The notes under the pieces were generated by a model that did not search any database, was not told the origin of the DNA, and was given only the letters and a program-made list of their open reading frames with translations. Below, one piece after another: positions 16,924-25,051 of a stretch of 64,000 nucleotides of DNA (its first letter is position 1; each line of letters starts with the position of its first letter). The position numbers and the translations under genes were made by a program. This DNA is from Burkholderia cenocepacia (lineage in GTDB: Bacteria; Pseudomonadota; Gammaproteobacteria; Burkholderiales; Burkholderiaceae): the NCBI RefSeq assembly GCF_900446215.1, contig NZ_UAQZ01000014.1, positions 62,001-126,000 of the forward strand, in the 5' to 3' direction.

Positions 16924-17688
16924 ATGGTTCCCTGGCTCGGCCCGGACGATCCGTTTCCGTCCATCGAACGCGCGCTCGGTCCCGCGACCGGCGCGCCCGG
17001 GCTGCTCGCCGCGAGCGCCGACCTGCTGCCGTCGCGGCTCATCGACGCCTACCTGCGCGGCATCTTCCCGTGGTACTCGGACGGCCAGCCGGTGCTGTGG
17101 TGGAGCCCCGACCCGCGCATGATCCTCGTGCCGGCCGAATTCAAGGTATCGCCGTCGCTGCGCAAGACGCTGAAGCGCGTGCTGCGCGAGCCGGACTGGG
17201 AAGTGCGCGTCGATCACGACTTTCCCGGCGTGATGCGCGCCTGCGCGCAAGCGCCGCGCCGCGGGCAGCGCGGCACCTGGATCACCGCCGAGATCATCGA
17301 CGCCTATACGTCGCTCTACCGCTCCGGCAACGCGCACAGCATCGAGACGTGGCACGACGGGCGCCGCGTCGGCGGCCTGTACGGCGTGTCGTTCGGCCGG
17401 ATGTTCTTCGGCGAGTCGATGTATGCGGACGTGACCGATGCGTCGAAAATCGCGCTGGCCACGCTCGTCGCGCACCTTCGCGAGCAGGGGCTGGAGATGA
17501 TAGACTGCCAGCAGAATACGTCGCATCTAGCGTCGCTCGGCGGCCGCGAGATCGCACGCAAGGCCTTTGTCGCTCACGTGCGCAGCGCGGTAGCCGAACC
17601 GCCGATTCCGTGGCAGTTCGACAAGCGCGTGCTCGCCGCGCTGACGAGCCCCGCCGAAACGGCGGCGCCCTCCGGGACCGAGCGCTAG
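16924..17688 (+). CDS. aat: Leucyl/phenylalanyl-tRNA-protein transferase
   Basis: A 254-aa cytoplasmic enzyme that adds Leu or Phe to N-terminal Arg or Lys, creating N-degrons for ClpS/ClpAP. Family motifs seen: YLRGIFPWYSDGQPVLWWSPDPR near the start (split motif), GTWIT, HSIETW, LVGGLYGVSFG-like GGLYGVSFGRMFFGESM, and the DCQQNTSHLASLG block. Complete and of normal length. It lies between a NUDIX gene and bpt, and the pair aat-bpt places both N-degron leucylation activities together. Confidence 0.96.
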   Translation: MVPWLGPDDPFPSIERALGPATGAPGLLAASADLLPSRLIDAYLRGIFPWYSDGQPVLWWSPDPRMILVPAEFKVSPSLRKTLKRVLREPDWEVRVDHDFPGVMRACAQAPRRGQRGTWITAEIIDAYTSLYRSGNAHSIETWHDGRRVGGLYGVSFGRMFFGESMYADVTDASKIALATLVAHLREQGLEMIDCQQNTSHLASLGGREIARKAFVAHVRSAVAEPPIPWQFDKRVLAALTSPAETAAPSGTER

Positions 17689-17721
17689 CGCGGCACTCCT
17701 TCCCTGCATCGAGAGCTGCCC

Positions 17722-18552
17722 ATGACTCACCCGACTGAGCTGCCGCTTTCACCGCTTTCGGCGCTGCAATTCTATGCAACGGCGCCCTATCCGTGCAGCT
17801 ATCTGGACGGCCGCATCGCGCGCTCGCAAGTCGCGACGCCGAGCCACCTGATCAATTCCGACATCTACACCGAGCTCGTGAAGGCCGGCTTCCGCCGTTC
17901 GGGCGTCTTCACGTACCGCCCGTACTGCGACGGCTGCCGCGCATGCGTACCGGTGCGCGTGCCGGTCGGCGAGTTCGCGCCGACGCGCACGCAGCGCAGG
18001 ATGTGGAAGCGGCACCGCGCACTCGTCGCGACGGTCTCGCCGCTGCACTACGACGAAGAGCACTACGCGCTCTACATGCGCTACCAGTCCGCGCGCCACG
18101 CGGGCGGCGGCATGGACCGCGACAGCCGCGACCAGTACGAACAGTTCCTGCTGCAAAGCCGGATCAACTCGCGCCTCGTCGAATTCCGCGACCTCGACGC
18201 ACCGGGCGGCGAACCCGGCAAGCTGCGGATGGTCAGCATGATCGACATCCTCGGCGACGGGCTGTCGTCGGTCTATACGTTCTTCGAGCCCGACGACCGG
18301 CACACGAGCTACGGCACCTACAACATCCTGTGGCAGATCGAACAGGCGAAGAGCCTCGGGCTGCCCTACGTGTACCTCGGCTACTGGATCCGCGAGAGCC
18401 CGAAGATGGCCTACAAGGCGAACTTCCATCCGCTCGAAGGGCTGATCGACGGCCGCTGGAAGACGCTCGATCCGGAGCGCGTCGACCTGCCGCCCGTCGA
18501 CGCGGCGCTGGCGCGCGCGCCGTTGCCGGGTGGGCATTCCGGCTCGGGCTGA
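17722..18552 (+). CDS. bpt: Aspartate/glutamate leucyltransferase
   Basis: A 276-aa member of the arginyl-transferase-like superfamily, which in bacteria transfers Leu to N-terminal Asp or Glu. The cysteine cluster YCDGCRACVPVRVPV near residue 73 is the family's N-terminal signature; the C-terminal GNAT-like half has SSVYTFFEPD, the LGLPYVYLGYWI strand and a MAYKANFHPLE ending. It follows aat by 33 bases. The two enzymes use the same leucyl-tRNA and feed the same protease, so joint expression makes sense. Confidence 0.94.
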   Translation: MTHPTELPLSPLSALQFYATAPYPCSYLDGRIARSQVATPSHLINSDIYTELVKAGFRRSGVFTYRPYCDGCRACVPVRVPVGEFAPTRTQRRMWKRHRALVATVSPLHYDEEHYALYMRYQSARHAGGGMDRDSRDQYEQFLLQSRINSRLVEFRDLDAPGGEPGKLRMVSMIDILGDGLSSVYTFFEPDDRHTSYGTYNILWQIEQAKSLGLPYVYLGYWIRESPKMAYKANFHPLEGLIDGRWKTLDPERVDLPPVDAALARAPLPGGHSGSG

Positions 18553-18650
18553 TGCACGCCGCGGCGGCTACGAAGCGAAGCGCGCCCGTGCCGCGCAACT
18601 CCCGGTAAAATAGCGGGTTGTCATTCATTCCGGCCGTCCGCCCAATTCCC

Positions 18651-19688
18651 GTGTTCAGTTCCCTCTACCCGCTGGCCCGCGCATCCCTGTTCAAAATGGA
18701 TGCGGAAGACGCTCACCACCTTACGCTACGCGCGCTCGGCGCGGCCGGCCGCACGGGCCTCGCCTGCGCGCTGTCGGCCCGCGTGCCCGACGCGCCGCGC
18801 ACCGTGATGGGGCTCACGTTCCGCAATCCGGTCGGCCTCGCGGCCGGCCTCGACAAGGATGGCGCAGCCATCGACGGCCTCGCGGCGCTCGGCTTCGGCT
18901 TCATCGAAGTCGGCACCGTCACGCCGCGCCCGCAGCCCGGCAATCCGCGCCCGCGGATGTTCCGGCTGCCGCAGGCCGAGGCGCTGATCAACCGGATGGG
19001 CTTCAACAACCACGGCGTCGACCAGTTCGTGAAGAACGTCCAGGCCGCCCGCTATCGCGGCATCCTCGGCCTGAACATCGGCAAGAACGCCGACACGCCG
19101 ATCGAGCGCGCCGCCGAGGATTACCTGTACTGCCTCGAGCGCGTGTACCCGTTCGCGAGCTACGTGACGATCAACATCTCGTCGCCGAACACGAAGAACC
19201 TGCGCCAGTTGCAGGGCGCGGGCGAGCTCGACGCGCTGCTCGCCGCGTTGAAGGACAAGCAGCAGCGCCTCGCCGACCTGCACGGCAAGCTCGTGCCGCT
19301 CGCGCTGAAGATCGCGCCCGATCTCGACGACGAGCAGGTCAAGGAAATCGGCGACACGCTGCTGCGCCACAAGATCGAAGCGGTCATCGCGACCAATACG
19401 ACGCTGTCGCGCGCGGCCGTCCAGGGCCTGCCGCATGCGGACGAAGCCGGCGGCCTGTCGGGCCGCCCGGTGTTCGACGCGTCGAACGAAGTGATCCGCA
19501 AGCTGCACGCGGAAGTCGGCAACGACGTGCCGATCATCGGCGTCGGCGGCATTTTCTCCGGCGAGGACGCCCGCGCGAAGCTGGCGGCCGGCGCGGCGCT
19601 CGTCCAGCTCTATACCGGCTTCATCTATCGCGGTCCGGCACTCGTGTCGGAATGCGTGAAGGCGATCGCCCGCGAACGCACCGCGTAA
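18651..19688 (+). CDS. pyrD: Dihydroorotate dehydrogenase (quinone), class 2
   Basis: A 345-aa FMN enzyme of pyrimidine synthesis, oxidising dihydroorotate at the inner membrane with quinone as acceptor. Visible class-2 features: an amphipathic N-terminal helix pair (residues 1-25), GLAAGLDKDGAAIDGL, RMGFNNHG, NISSPNTKNLR, and the ATNTTLSR and GVGGIFSGEDA phosphate-binding region. The catalytic base is the Ser of SSPNTKN. I use the GTG at 18651, which gives the usual FSSLYPLARASLFKMD start; a TTG at 18618 would add 11 atypical residues. Confidence 0.96.
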   Translation: MFSSLYPLARASLFKMDAEDAHHLTLRALGAAGRTGLACALSARVPDAPRTVMGLTFRNPVGLAAGLDKDGAAIDGLAALGFGFIEVGTVTPRPQPGNPRPRMFRLPQAEALINRMGFNNHGVDQFVKNVQAARYRGILGLNIGKNADTPIERAAEDYLYCLERVYPFASYVTINISSPNTKNLRQLQGAGELDALLAALKDKQQRLADLHGKLVPLALKIAPDLDDEQVKEIGDTLLRHKIEAVIATNTTLSRAAVQGLPHADEAGGLSGRPVFDASNEVIRKLHAEVGNDVPIIGVGGIFSGEDARAKLAAGAALVQLYTGFIYRGPALVSECVKAIARERTA

Positions 19689-19719
19689 TATAGCCATAAG
19701 CAAACTATATTTAGTCATC

Positions 19720-19737
19720 GATAGCATTTTTGCTATC
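19720..19737. promoter_or_regulatory. Perfect dyad upstream of the cystine-type binding protein
   Basis: GATAGCA-TTTT-TGCTATC lies 50 bases before the start codon in an AT-rich leader. There is no T run after it, so an operator for an amino-acid- or sulfur-responsive regulator is more likely than a terminator for pyrD. The regulator is unknown. Confidence 0.45.
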
Positions 19738-19787
19738 ATCGGCGCATGACCAAAACCATTGACCCCGACAGGGCAAGGACACACACG

Positions 19788-20582
19788 ATGAAATTTTCGC
19801 TGCTGAAGAAGCTGCTGGTGGCCGGCGTGATCGGCACGTCGTTCGCTGCGGCGACCGCGCACGCGGCCGACCTCCTCGACCAGGTCAAACAACGCGGCAC
19901 GCTGCGGGTCGGCCTCGAAGGCACGTTCCCGCCGTTCAACTCGAAGAGCCCGCAAGGCGAACTCGTCGGCTTCGACGTCGACATCGCGAAGGCCGTCGCG
20001 GCGAAGCTCGGCGTGAAGGCCGAATTCGTGACGACCGAATGGAGCGGGATCATCGCCGGCCTGCAGGCCGGCAAGTTCGACGTGATCGCCAACCAGGTCG
20101 GCATCACCGACAAGCGCAAGGAAACGCTCGACTTCTCGCCGGCGTACACGTACTCGTCCGCGCAGCTGATCCAGCGCAAGGACGACACGCGTCAGTTCAA
20201 GTCGCTGGAAGACCTGAAGGGCAAGAAGCTCGGCGTCGCGCTCGGCACGAACTACATGGACATGGCGAAATCCGTGCCGGGCATCGACGTGAAGACGTAC
20301 CCGGGCGCGCCCGAGTACCTGCGCGATCTCGCGGCCGGCCGCCTCGACGCCGCGCTCAACGACCGCCTGATGCTCGCGTACCTGACGAAGAATTCCCAGC
20401 TGCCGCTGCGCCCGGGCGCGAACGTCGGCTCGGCGAACCCGTCCGGCATCCCGTTCAAGAAGGGCAACCCGAAGTTCCAGAAGGCGATCGACGACGCGAT
20501 GGCGCAACTCGAGGCCGACGGCACGTTCACGAAGATCTCGGACAAGTGGTTCGGCATCGACGTGACGAAACCGATCAAGTAA
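19788..20582 (+). CDS. Amino-acid ABC transporter, periplasmic binding protein (cystine-type)
   Basis: A 264-aa secreted protein with a 26-residue signal peptide ending in AHA. The mature start LLDQVKQRGTLRVGLEGTFPPF, the block FDVIANQVGITDKRKETLDFS and the LGTNY segment closely follow FliY/TcyJ cystine-binding proteins, so L-cystine is the best guess. The ATG at 19788 has AAGGA 11 bases upstream; an ATG 14 codons earlier would put a polar stretch before the signal. A permease follows; no ATPase gene is seen next to it. Confidence 0.88.
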   Translation: MKFSLLKKLLVAGVIGTSFAAATAHAADLLDQVKQRGTLRVGLEGTFPPFNSKSPQGELVGFDVDIAKAVAAKLGVKAEFVTTEWSGIIAGLQAGKFDVIANQVGITDKRKETLDFSPAYTYSSAQLIQRKDDTRQFKSLEDLKGKKLGVALGTNYMDMAKSVPGIDVKTYPGAPEYLRDLAAGRLDAALNDRLMLAYLTKNSQLPLRPGANVGSANPSGIPFKKGNPKFQKAIDDAMAQLEADGTFTKISDKWFGIDVTKPIK

Positions 20583-20616
20583 GCACGCCTGCATTTCCCG
20601 CCTGACGGCGGGCCGG

Positions 20617-20658
20617 AAAGGGTGGCATCCGCAACGATGCCGCCCTTTGTTTTATTGG
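20617..20658 (+). terminator. Intercistronic hairpin, partial terminator
   Basis: A 12-bp stem AAAGGGTGGCAT/ATGCCGCCCTTT with an 8-base loop, followed by TTGTTTTATT. Lying between the binding-protein and permease genes, it probably lets most transcripts stop so that the binding protein is made in excess, a common arrangement in such operons. Confidence 0.7.
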
Positions 20659-20704
20659 TCCGGTTTATGATTGCGCTTTCGCGCACGCATTCGATTCGTA
20701 TTCC

Positions 20705-21397
20705 ATGTCGACAACGTCCCTGCTCGTCCAATCGCTGCCGGTGCTCGCCCAGGGTGCCGTACTGACCGTCAAGTTCGCCGTGCTGTCGATGGTGTTCGGC
20801 CTGCTTGGCGCGGTCGTGCTCGCGATGATGGGCATCCGGCAAAGCGAGGCGCTCGACGGCTTCGAACGCATCTGGGTCAACGCGCTCGCGTGGCTGGCTC
20901 GCGCGTATGTGAGCCTGATGCGCGGCACGCCGCTGCTCGTGCAGATCTTCGTCATCTATTACGGGCTGCCGAGCCTCGGCATCTCGCTCGACCCGACGCC
21001 GGCCGGCGTCATCGCGCTGTCCGCGAACGTCGCCGCGTACATGTCGGAAAGCATGCGCGGCGCGATCAACGGGATCGCGCGCGGCCAGTGGCTCGCCGCG
21101 TACAGCCTCGGGCTGTCGTGGGGGCAGACGCTGCGCTACGTGATCGGCCCGCAGGCGCTGCGCATCGCGGTGCCGAGCCTGTCCAACAGCCTGATCAGCC
21201 TGATCAAGGACACGTCGCTCGTGTCCGTGATCACCGTGACCGAACTGCTGCGCAGCGCGCAGGAAGTGATCGCGGCGACCTATCAGCCACTGCCGCTCTA
21301 TCTCGCCGCCGCGGCCGTGTACTGGATCCTGTGCCAGATCCTCGAATGGGTGCAGCGCTGGTACGAAAAGCGCCTGTCGCTGCCGTCGCGGCACTGA
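20705..21397 (+). CDS. Amino-acid ABC transporter permease (cystine-type)
   Basis: A 230-aa inner-membrane protein of the HisM/GlnP type with about five hydrophobic segments. The N-terminal YVSLMRGTPLLVQIFVIYYGLP-like block and the EAA region (AAYSLGLSWGQTLRYVIGPQALRIAVP) are typical and would contact an ATPase. It follows the cystine-type binding protein across a hairpin and should form the channel of the same importer. No ATPase gene follows before the convergent oxidoreductase remnant, so the ATPase must come from elsewhere. Confidence 0.9.
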   Translation: MSTTSLLVQSLPVLAQGAVLTVKFAVLSMVFGLLGAVVLAMMGIRQSEALDGFERIWVNALAWLARAYVSLMRGTPLLVQIFVIYYGLPSLGISLDPTPAGVIALSANVAAYMSESMRGAINGIARGQWLAAYSLGLSWGQTLRYVIGPQALRIAVPSLSNSLISLIKDTSLVSVITVTELLRSAQEVIAATYQPLPLYLAAAAVYWILCQILEWVQRWYEKRLSLPSRH

Positions 21398-21448
21398 ACC
21401 ACGCAGTCGCGCCGGGCCGCGCTCGCGGGCCCGGCCCCTCCGTCCCGC

Positions 21449-21773
21449 CTATTCGCCCGAATAGCGCACGCCGAGCACGGCGCGCGCCGCATCGGTCATC
21501 GCGATCATCTGCCGCGAATGATCGTGCGTCATGATCGGACTTTCGGTTTCGCCCGCGCGCAGCAGGTCGCAGAAATGCGCGGTTTCGTAGTTCAGCCCGC
21601 CGCCTTCGACCGGCGCATCGAGTTCGACGGTGCGCCCGTCCGCGTAGCGGATCGTCGCACGCGCGGGGTTCCACCACTTCTCGTGAATCGTCACGTGACC
21701 GCCCGCCGCCGCGATCAGCGCGTCGCCGCGCCCCATCACGTCGAGCCCGCAAAAGAGCTGCGCGATCCCGCCG
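21449..21773 (-). pseudogene. Gfo/Idh/MocA oxidoreductase, C-terminal fragment cut off by the prophage
   Basis: The last third of an NAD(P)-dependent oxidoreductase, beginning GGIAQLFCGLDVMGRGD and ending in RAVLGVRYSGE before a TAG. Its N-terminal part lies at 59408-60074. Joining the two through one copy of CGCCG gives SVHANGGIAQLF in frame and a 328-aa protein. The fragment remains open into phage DNA but has no evident start signal there, so it is probably silent. Confidence 0.92.
21769..21773. repeat. Target-site duplication, left copy (CGCCG)
   Basis: The five bases next to the left phage end, identical to 59408-59412 next to the right end. Five bases is the duplication length made by Mu. 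Removal of the prophage and one copy restores the host frame. Confidence 0.85.
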
Positions 21774-21977
21774 AGAGGGGGGACGTTTAGTTTGAGATAG
21801 TCAGGGAAGGCAAAAAAAGGCCAAAAAAGCCCGGAAAGCCTTGTCTGTCGGGGTTCGGGCTGTGGATAACCCAGAATTGGCAATCGACGTTTAATTTGAC
21901 CCAAAAGTTGCCAAAAATCGGGGCGGATTTAGGCAGAAATTCGTCCAACACCCGCCCGAATCCCGTCCATCGATCGG
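21774..21977. repeat. Left phage end with presumed transposase sites
   Basis: Two matches to a 15-bp repeat occur: CGTTTAGTTTGAGAT (21784-21798, diverged) and CGTTTAATTTGACCC (21888-21902, identical to both right-end copies). The 104-bp spacing here against 22 bp at the right end gives the ends different architectures, as in Mu. The stretch between 21800 and 21850 is A-rich on the plus strand (T-rich on the minus strand) and could stop the leftward late transcript. No gene. Confidence 0.8.
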
Positions 21978-23210
21978 TCAAAGTGCCCCGCTGACGACCC
22001 GATACCGTGCCGACGACACGTCCGCGGCGTCCATCGTCCCCACTTCGATACCCGTCCCGCTCTGGTTGCCGTCCGATACCTGGTCGACGCGCAGTCGAAT
22101 CACCGGAACCTTGCCGCCGATTTTCCCGTCCGGAACCAGAATCACCAGCGGCGTCGCGCCGGTATCCGCCGTGTCGACCAGCACCGCCTTGTAATCCCAC
22201 AACAACGCAGGCAACCGATTGAGCCAAGATCGCGGCCAGCTTGCCAGCGGCGCTTTGTAGCCGGCTGGCGCAACGGCCTCATCTACCGCCGGCTGTGCGA
22301 CCACAACCAGGGACTCAGTTGTATACGTCGGAAACTCCTGGGCGATGACGGCAGGCAGTTCCGCCTCCATGAATCCGACGACAACAGGTTCGGCCGGCTG
22401 CAGCGGCGTCACCGGTTTGTCGAGCCAGTTGCGCCAGCGCTGCGCCATTGCTTCGCGGTACTCCAGCCCGACCGAATTCATGACGGCATTGTTCTGCATG
22501 TCGACCGGCAGGCTCGCCAGTTTCTGACCGAGCGCCATGTCGGGGCCGAGCCACGACTGGCCGACGTTGTGATCCCAGCCAGGATCAATGCCGACCGGTA
22601 CGCGGTCGGTCACCTCTCCATCCGCGTTCGTCACCAGCCGATAGCGCACGTCCGGCTCATACGACGGCTGTTTTCCCGCCGCCTTCATCTCGGCCTCGGA
22701 ATACGAGCGAGTCGTACACCGGCAACCCCAACCACACGGCGGATAGTGTGTGCGCCAGAAACCCGACGTGACCGGCAGAAGCGTGCCGTTCCAGGCGCGA
22801 TGCTGCGGTCGAGTGCGACTATCGAGCACGGCGCGATACTCGAGATACGGGCGCCGATCGGCATTCTCGACGATCTGTTGCCACCGGCCAGCCATGTACG
22901 CCGAATGCATGTTCGCGCGGTAAATCAGCTCAGTGCGCCAACCGCGCTTGCCGCGATACGTCCAACCGGAACGCTGGACCGTTTCATCGAAATCCTTGCG
23001 AAACTGCGCGAGCGTCGTTCCGGATTCCATCGCACGTACCAGCGACGCGTGGATATCCCTGACCACATCGAGCGGCGTGCCTGCAACAGTGAACTGGGTG
23101 GCATGCATCGAGCCGAGCATGTCGTTCCAGCGCTCGGTTTCCACCGGCACCTTGCTGCGAAGGTTGGCGAGCGCGTTTTCGGCCTGTACGCCGAACGGTT
23201 GGACAGCCAT
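21978..23210 (-). CDS. Phage head morphogenesis protein, Mu F (gp30)-like, with C-terminal extension
   Basis: A 410-aa minor head protein. Residues 1-180 carry the Mu F/SPP1 gp7 domain, including MHSAYMAGRWQQI and the Cys/Trp-rich PPCGWGCRCTTRSYSE block. In Mu-type heads this protein sits near the portal and is required for assembly. About 230 residues follow, beta-rich at the end (APLASWPRSWLNRLPALLWDYKA is a transition), which might be one of the extra nuclease-like domains seen on some F proteins; that is speculation. Last gene of the leftward late block. Confidence 0.85.
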   Translation of the reverse strand: MAVQPFGVQAENALANLRSKVPVETERWNDMLGSMHATQFTVAGTPLDVVRDIHASLVRAMESGTTLAQFRKDFDETVQRSGWTYRGKRGWRTELIYRANMHSAYMAGRWQQIVENADRRPYLEYRAVLDSRTRPQHRAWNGTLLPVTSGFWRTHYPPCGWGCRCTTRSYSEAEMKAAGKQPSYEPDVRYRLVTNADGEVTDRVPVGIDPGWDHNVGQSWLGPDMALGQKLASLPVDMQNNAVMNSVGLEYREAMAQRWRNWLDKPVTPLQPAEPVVVGFMEAELPAVIAQEFPTYTTESLVVVAQPAVDEAVAPAGYKAPLASWPRSWLNRLPALLWDYKAVLVDTADTGATPLVILVPDGKIGGKVPVIRLRVDQVSDGNQSGTGIEVGTMDAADVSSARYRVVSGAL

Positions 23211-23471
23211 TTACGCGCCTTCCTGCTGCAGCGTGCCGAGCAGAACCAGCACGATGCCGGACAGCGCAAGTCGGCGTAGATCGTCATCCAGTGCCAGCAG
23301 TACTTCGTCCGGAATCGGCATGTCGGTGTCGCTCGCGCGATGCGCGCACGCGCCAAAAGCCATGATTTCGGAAGCCAGCTTTAGCGGCGAGCTGGTCGGC
23401 GTGTTCAGTGCTGCCGAAAGCGCCACGATCTTGTCGCGCAGGTCGTGTTGTTCTGCCGTGAGAGTCGACAT
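23211..23471 (-). CDS. Hypothetical phage protein between portal and F
   Basis: An 86-aa protein starting at the ATG at 23471 after AAAGGAG. It is largely helical: TAEQHDLRDKIVALSAAL, then IPDEVLLALDDDLRRLAL, ending in a hydrophobic SGIVLVLLGTLQQEGA. Its stop abuts the F gene start, so the two are probably coupled. No family recognised; position suggests a virion or assembly role. Confidence 0.65.
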   Translation of the reverse strand: MSTLTAEQHDLRDKIVALSAALNTPTSSPLKLASEIMAFGACAHRASDTDMPIPDEVLLALDDDLRRLALSGIVLVLLGTLQQEGA

Positions 23472-23515
23472 TGTTGGCTCCTTTGAAGGCCCTATAAAAC
23501 GTGTTTGAACGGCAT

Positions 23516-25051
23516 TCAATCGGCCGCTTCCGTATCCTGGTCGACGTATCCCTGCGCGAACGACCATTGAAGTGCCTGCCGCATGACTCCGATCAGCTCG
23601 GCGTTATCGATCTCGCCGACGAGCTTCGTCAACTCGGTCTGGATCTCGGCCAGCGATCGTCCGTCGCGCTCGGCTTGGTCGAGCATCCGCGCAATCGGCT
23701 CGATGACAGCCGCTTCCAGCGCCGCATCCGCCGCGTCGGCCGCCGATCGCACGCGCACGTCCTCGGCCTGCGCCGACTCGATCAGCACGGCGTCGTCAGC
23801 AGCAGCGAATTCGGCAGCCGGCGCTTGCTTCGGTGCGGGCAGAAGCGCGTCAGCGTCATCAGCGGCCTGCGGGATGTTCAGTTCCTCCAGCATCGCCTTG
23901 CGAGACGGCCGCGCACCCATATTCGCCGCGATCTGATACGTTTCCGCGCGATCCTTGCCTGCCGCGTTGATCTGGAAAAACTCCAGCTCGGGCGACGGCA
24001 CGTCCTCGCCAAAATTGAACGTCGTGATCCACCGGAAAATCTGCGACATCGACGCCGACGCGATGTCTCGGTCGGAATCGTTGATATCGCTCTGGCGCTT
24101 CATTGCCGTTTCGGTTGCGGCCCGTGCACCGACGTTCTGCAGCTCGGCGATCATCGCCTGACCGGTGAGGCACTTCGACATCTCGCGGTTCGCCGCGTTG
24201 ATGAGCGATTCTTGCGGCAACATCGAGCCCGACGTGTTCGCGACCAGCAATTCAACACTGGAGCCCTCCGGCACGACTGCATAGCCGCTGTCGATCATCG
24301 CTTCGATCGCTTGCGCCAGTTGATCCTGCTCGGCTTCCGACGCGCCGAGCCCGTACCGCGCGACCGGCCACGGCAAGCCGTGGCGCTCACAGAATTTCAC
24401 GAAGTACTTCCAGCCGCCCGTCTTGAAGGTCCACGGCCAGAAACACCCCGACAGCAGCGGCGAACCGTACGGATTCGACATCGTGGCTACGTGCCGGGAC
24501 ACAATGAATCGATACGGATCTTCGACTACGGCGCCCACCGGCTCTGCGCGCGTCTTGAGCATCAGCTGTGCGTCGACGTCAAATCCGAACCGTCGATTCG
24601 GCCGATCGATCACATTGACCGGGACGACGAAGCCTTCCCAGGCATCCCACACCAGCTCGTGGACGCGGTAGCCGGTGAAAATCGCGCTGAGCATTTGCCA
24701 CATGATTTCCAGCCAGTCGGTCACGACCGCATTCGGCCTGAAACCTTGCATCCACCGCTCGCACAGGTCGCGCGCCTGCTGCGCTTTCGCGTCATCTTCT
24801 GCCCACGTCACGACGCGATAGTCCATACCGCGAAACTCGCCGCGAATCGATCGAATCTCGCCGATGACGTGTGCATCGGCCATGATCGAGGCATAGACCG
24901 TGTCGGCGACGCCCATCGCGCGCAGCACCGGGTCTGGGTTCGGCAGCATGTGCAGCCGGCCGAAGAAATAAGGATCGGTGTCGGCTGCTGCGGCCTGCTG
25001 ACCGAACACGCCGCGCACCGATCGAACCAGTCGTTTGATATCAAGAACCAT
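23516..25051 (-). CDS. Portal protein, DUF935 (Mu gp29-like)
   Basis: A 511-aa portal protein, the dodecameric ring at the DNA-entry vertex. The DUF935 pattern is clear: PDPVLRAMGVADTVYASIMAD, the WKYFVKFCERHGLPWPVARYG block and the FNFGEDVPSPELEF segment before a charged Ala/Asp-rich tail. It begins inside the last codons of the terminase gene (11-bp overlap), implying coupled translation. On the minus strand, unlike Mu where it reads with the other head genes. Confidence 0.93.
   Translation of the reverse strand: MVLDIKRLVRSVRGVFGQQAAAADTDPYFFGRLHMLPNPDPVLRAMGVADTVYASIMADAHVIGEIRSIRGEFRGMDYRVVTWAEDDAKAQQARDLCERWMQGFRPNAVVTDWLEIMWQMLSAIFTGYRVHELVWDAWEGFVVPVNVIDRPNRRFGFDVDAQLMLKTRAEPVGAVVEDPYRFIVSRHVATMSNPYGSPLLSGCFWPWTFKTGGWKYFVKFCERHGLPWPVARYGLGASEAEQDQLAQAIEAMIDSGYAVVPEGSSVELLVANTSGSMLPQESLINAANREMSKCLTGQAMIAELQNVGARAATETAMKRQSDINDSDRDIASASMSQIFRWITTFNFGEDVPSPELEFFQINAAGKDRAETYQIAANMGARPSRKAMLEELNIPQAADDADALLPAPKQAPAAEFAAADDAVLIESAQAEDVRVRSAADAADAALEAAVIEPIARMLDQAERDGRSLAEIQTELTKLVGEIDNAELIGVMRQALQWSFAQGYVDQDTEAAD

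Noticed and set aside
18726..20594. A 622-codon frame opposite pyrD and the cystine-type binding protein
   Set aside because: Low-complexity mirror of two well-identified genes, no ribosome-binding site.
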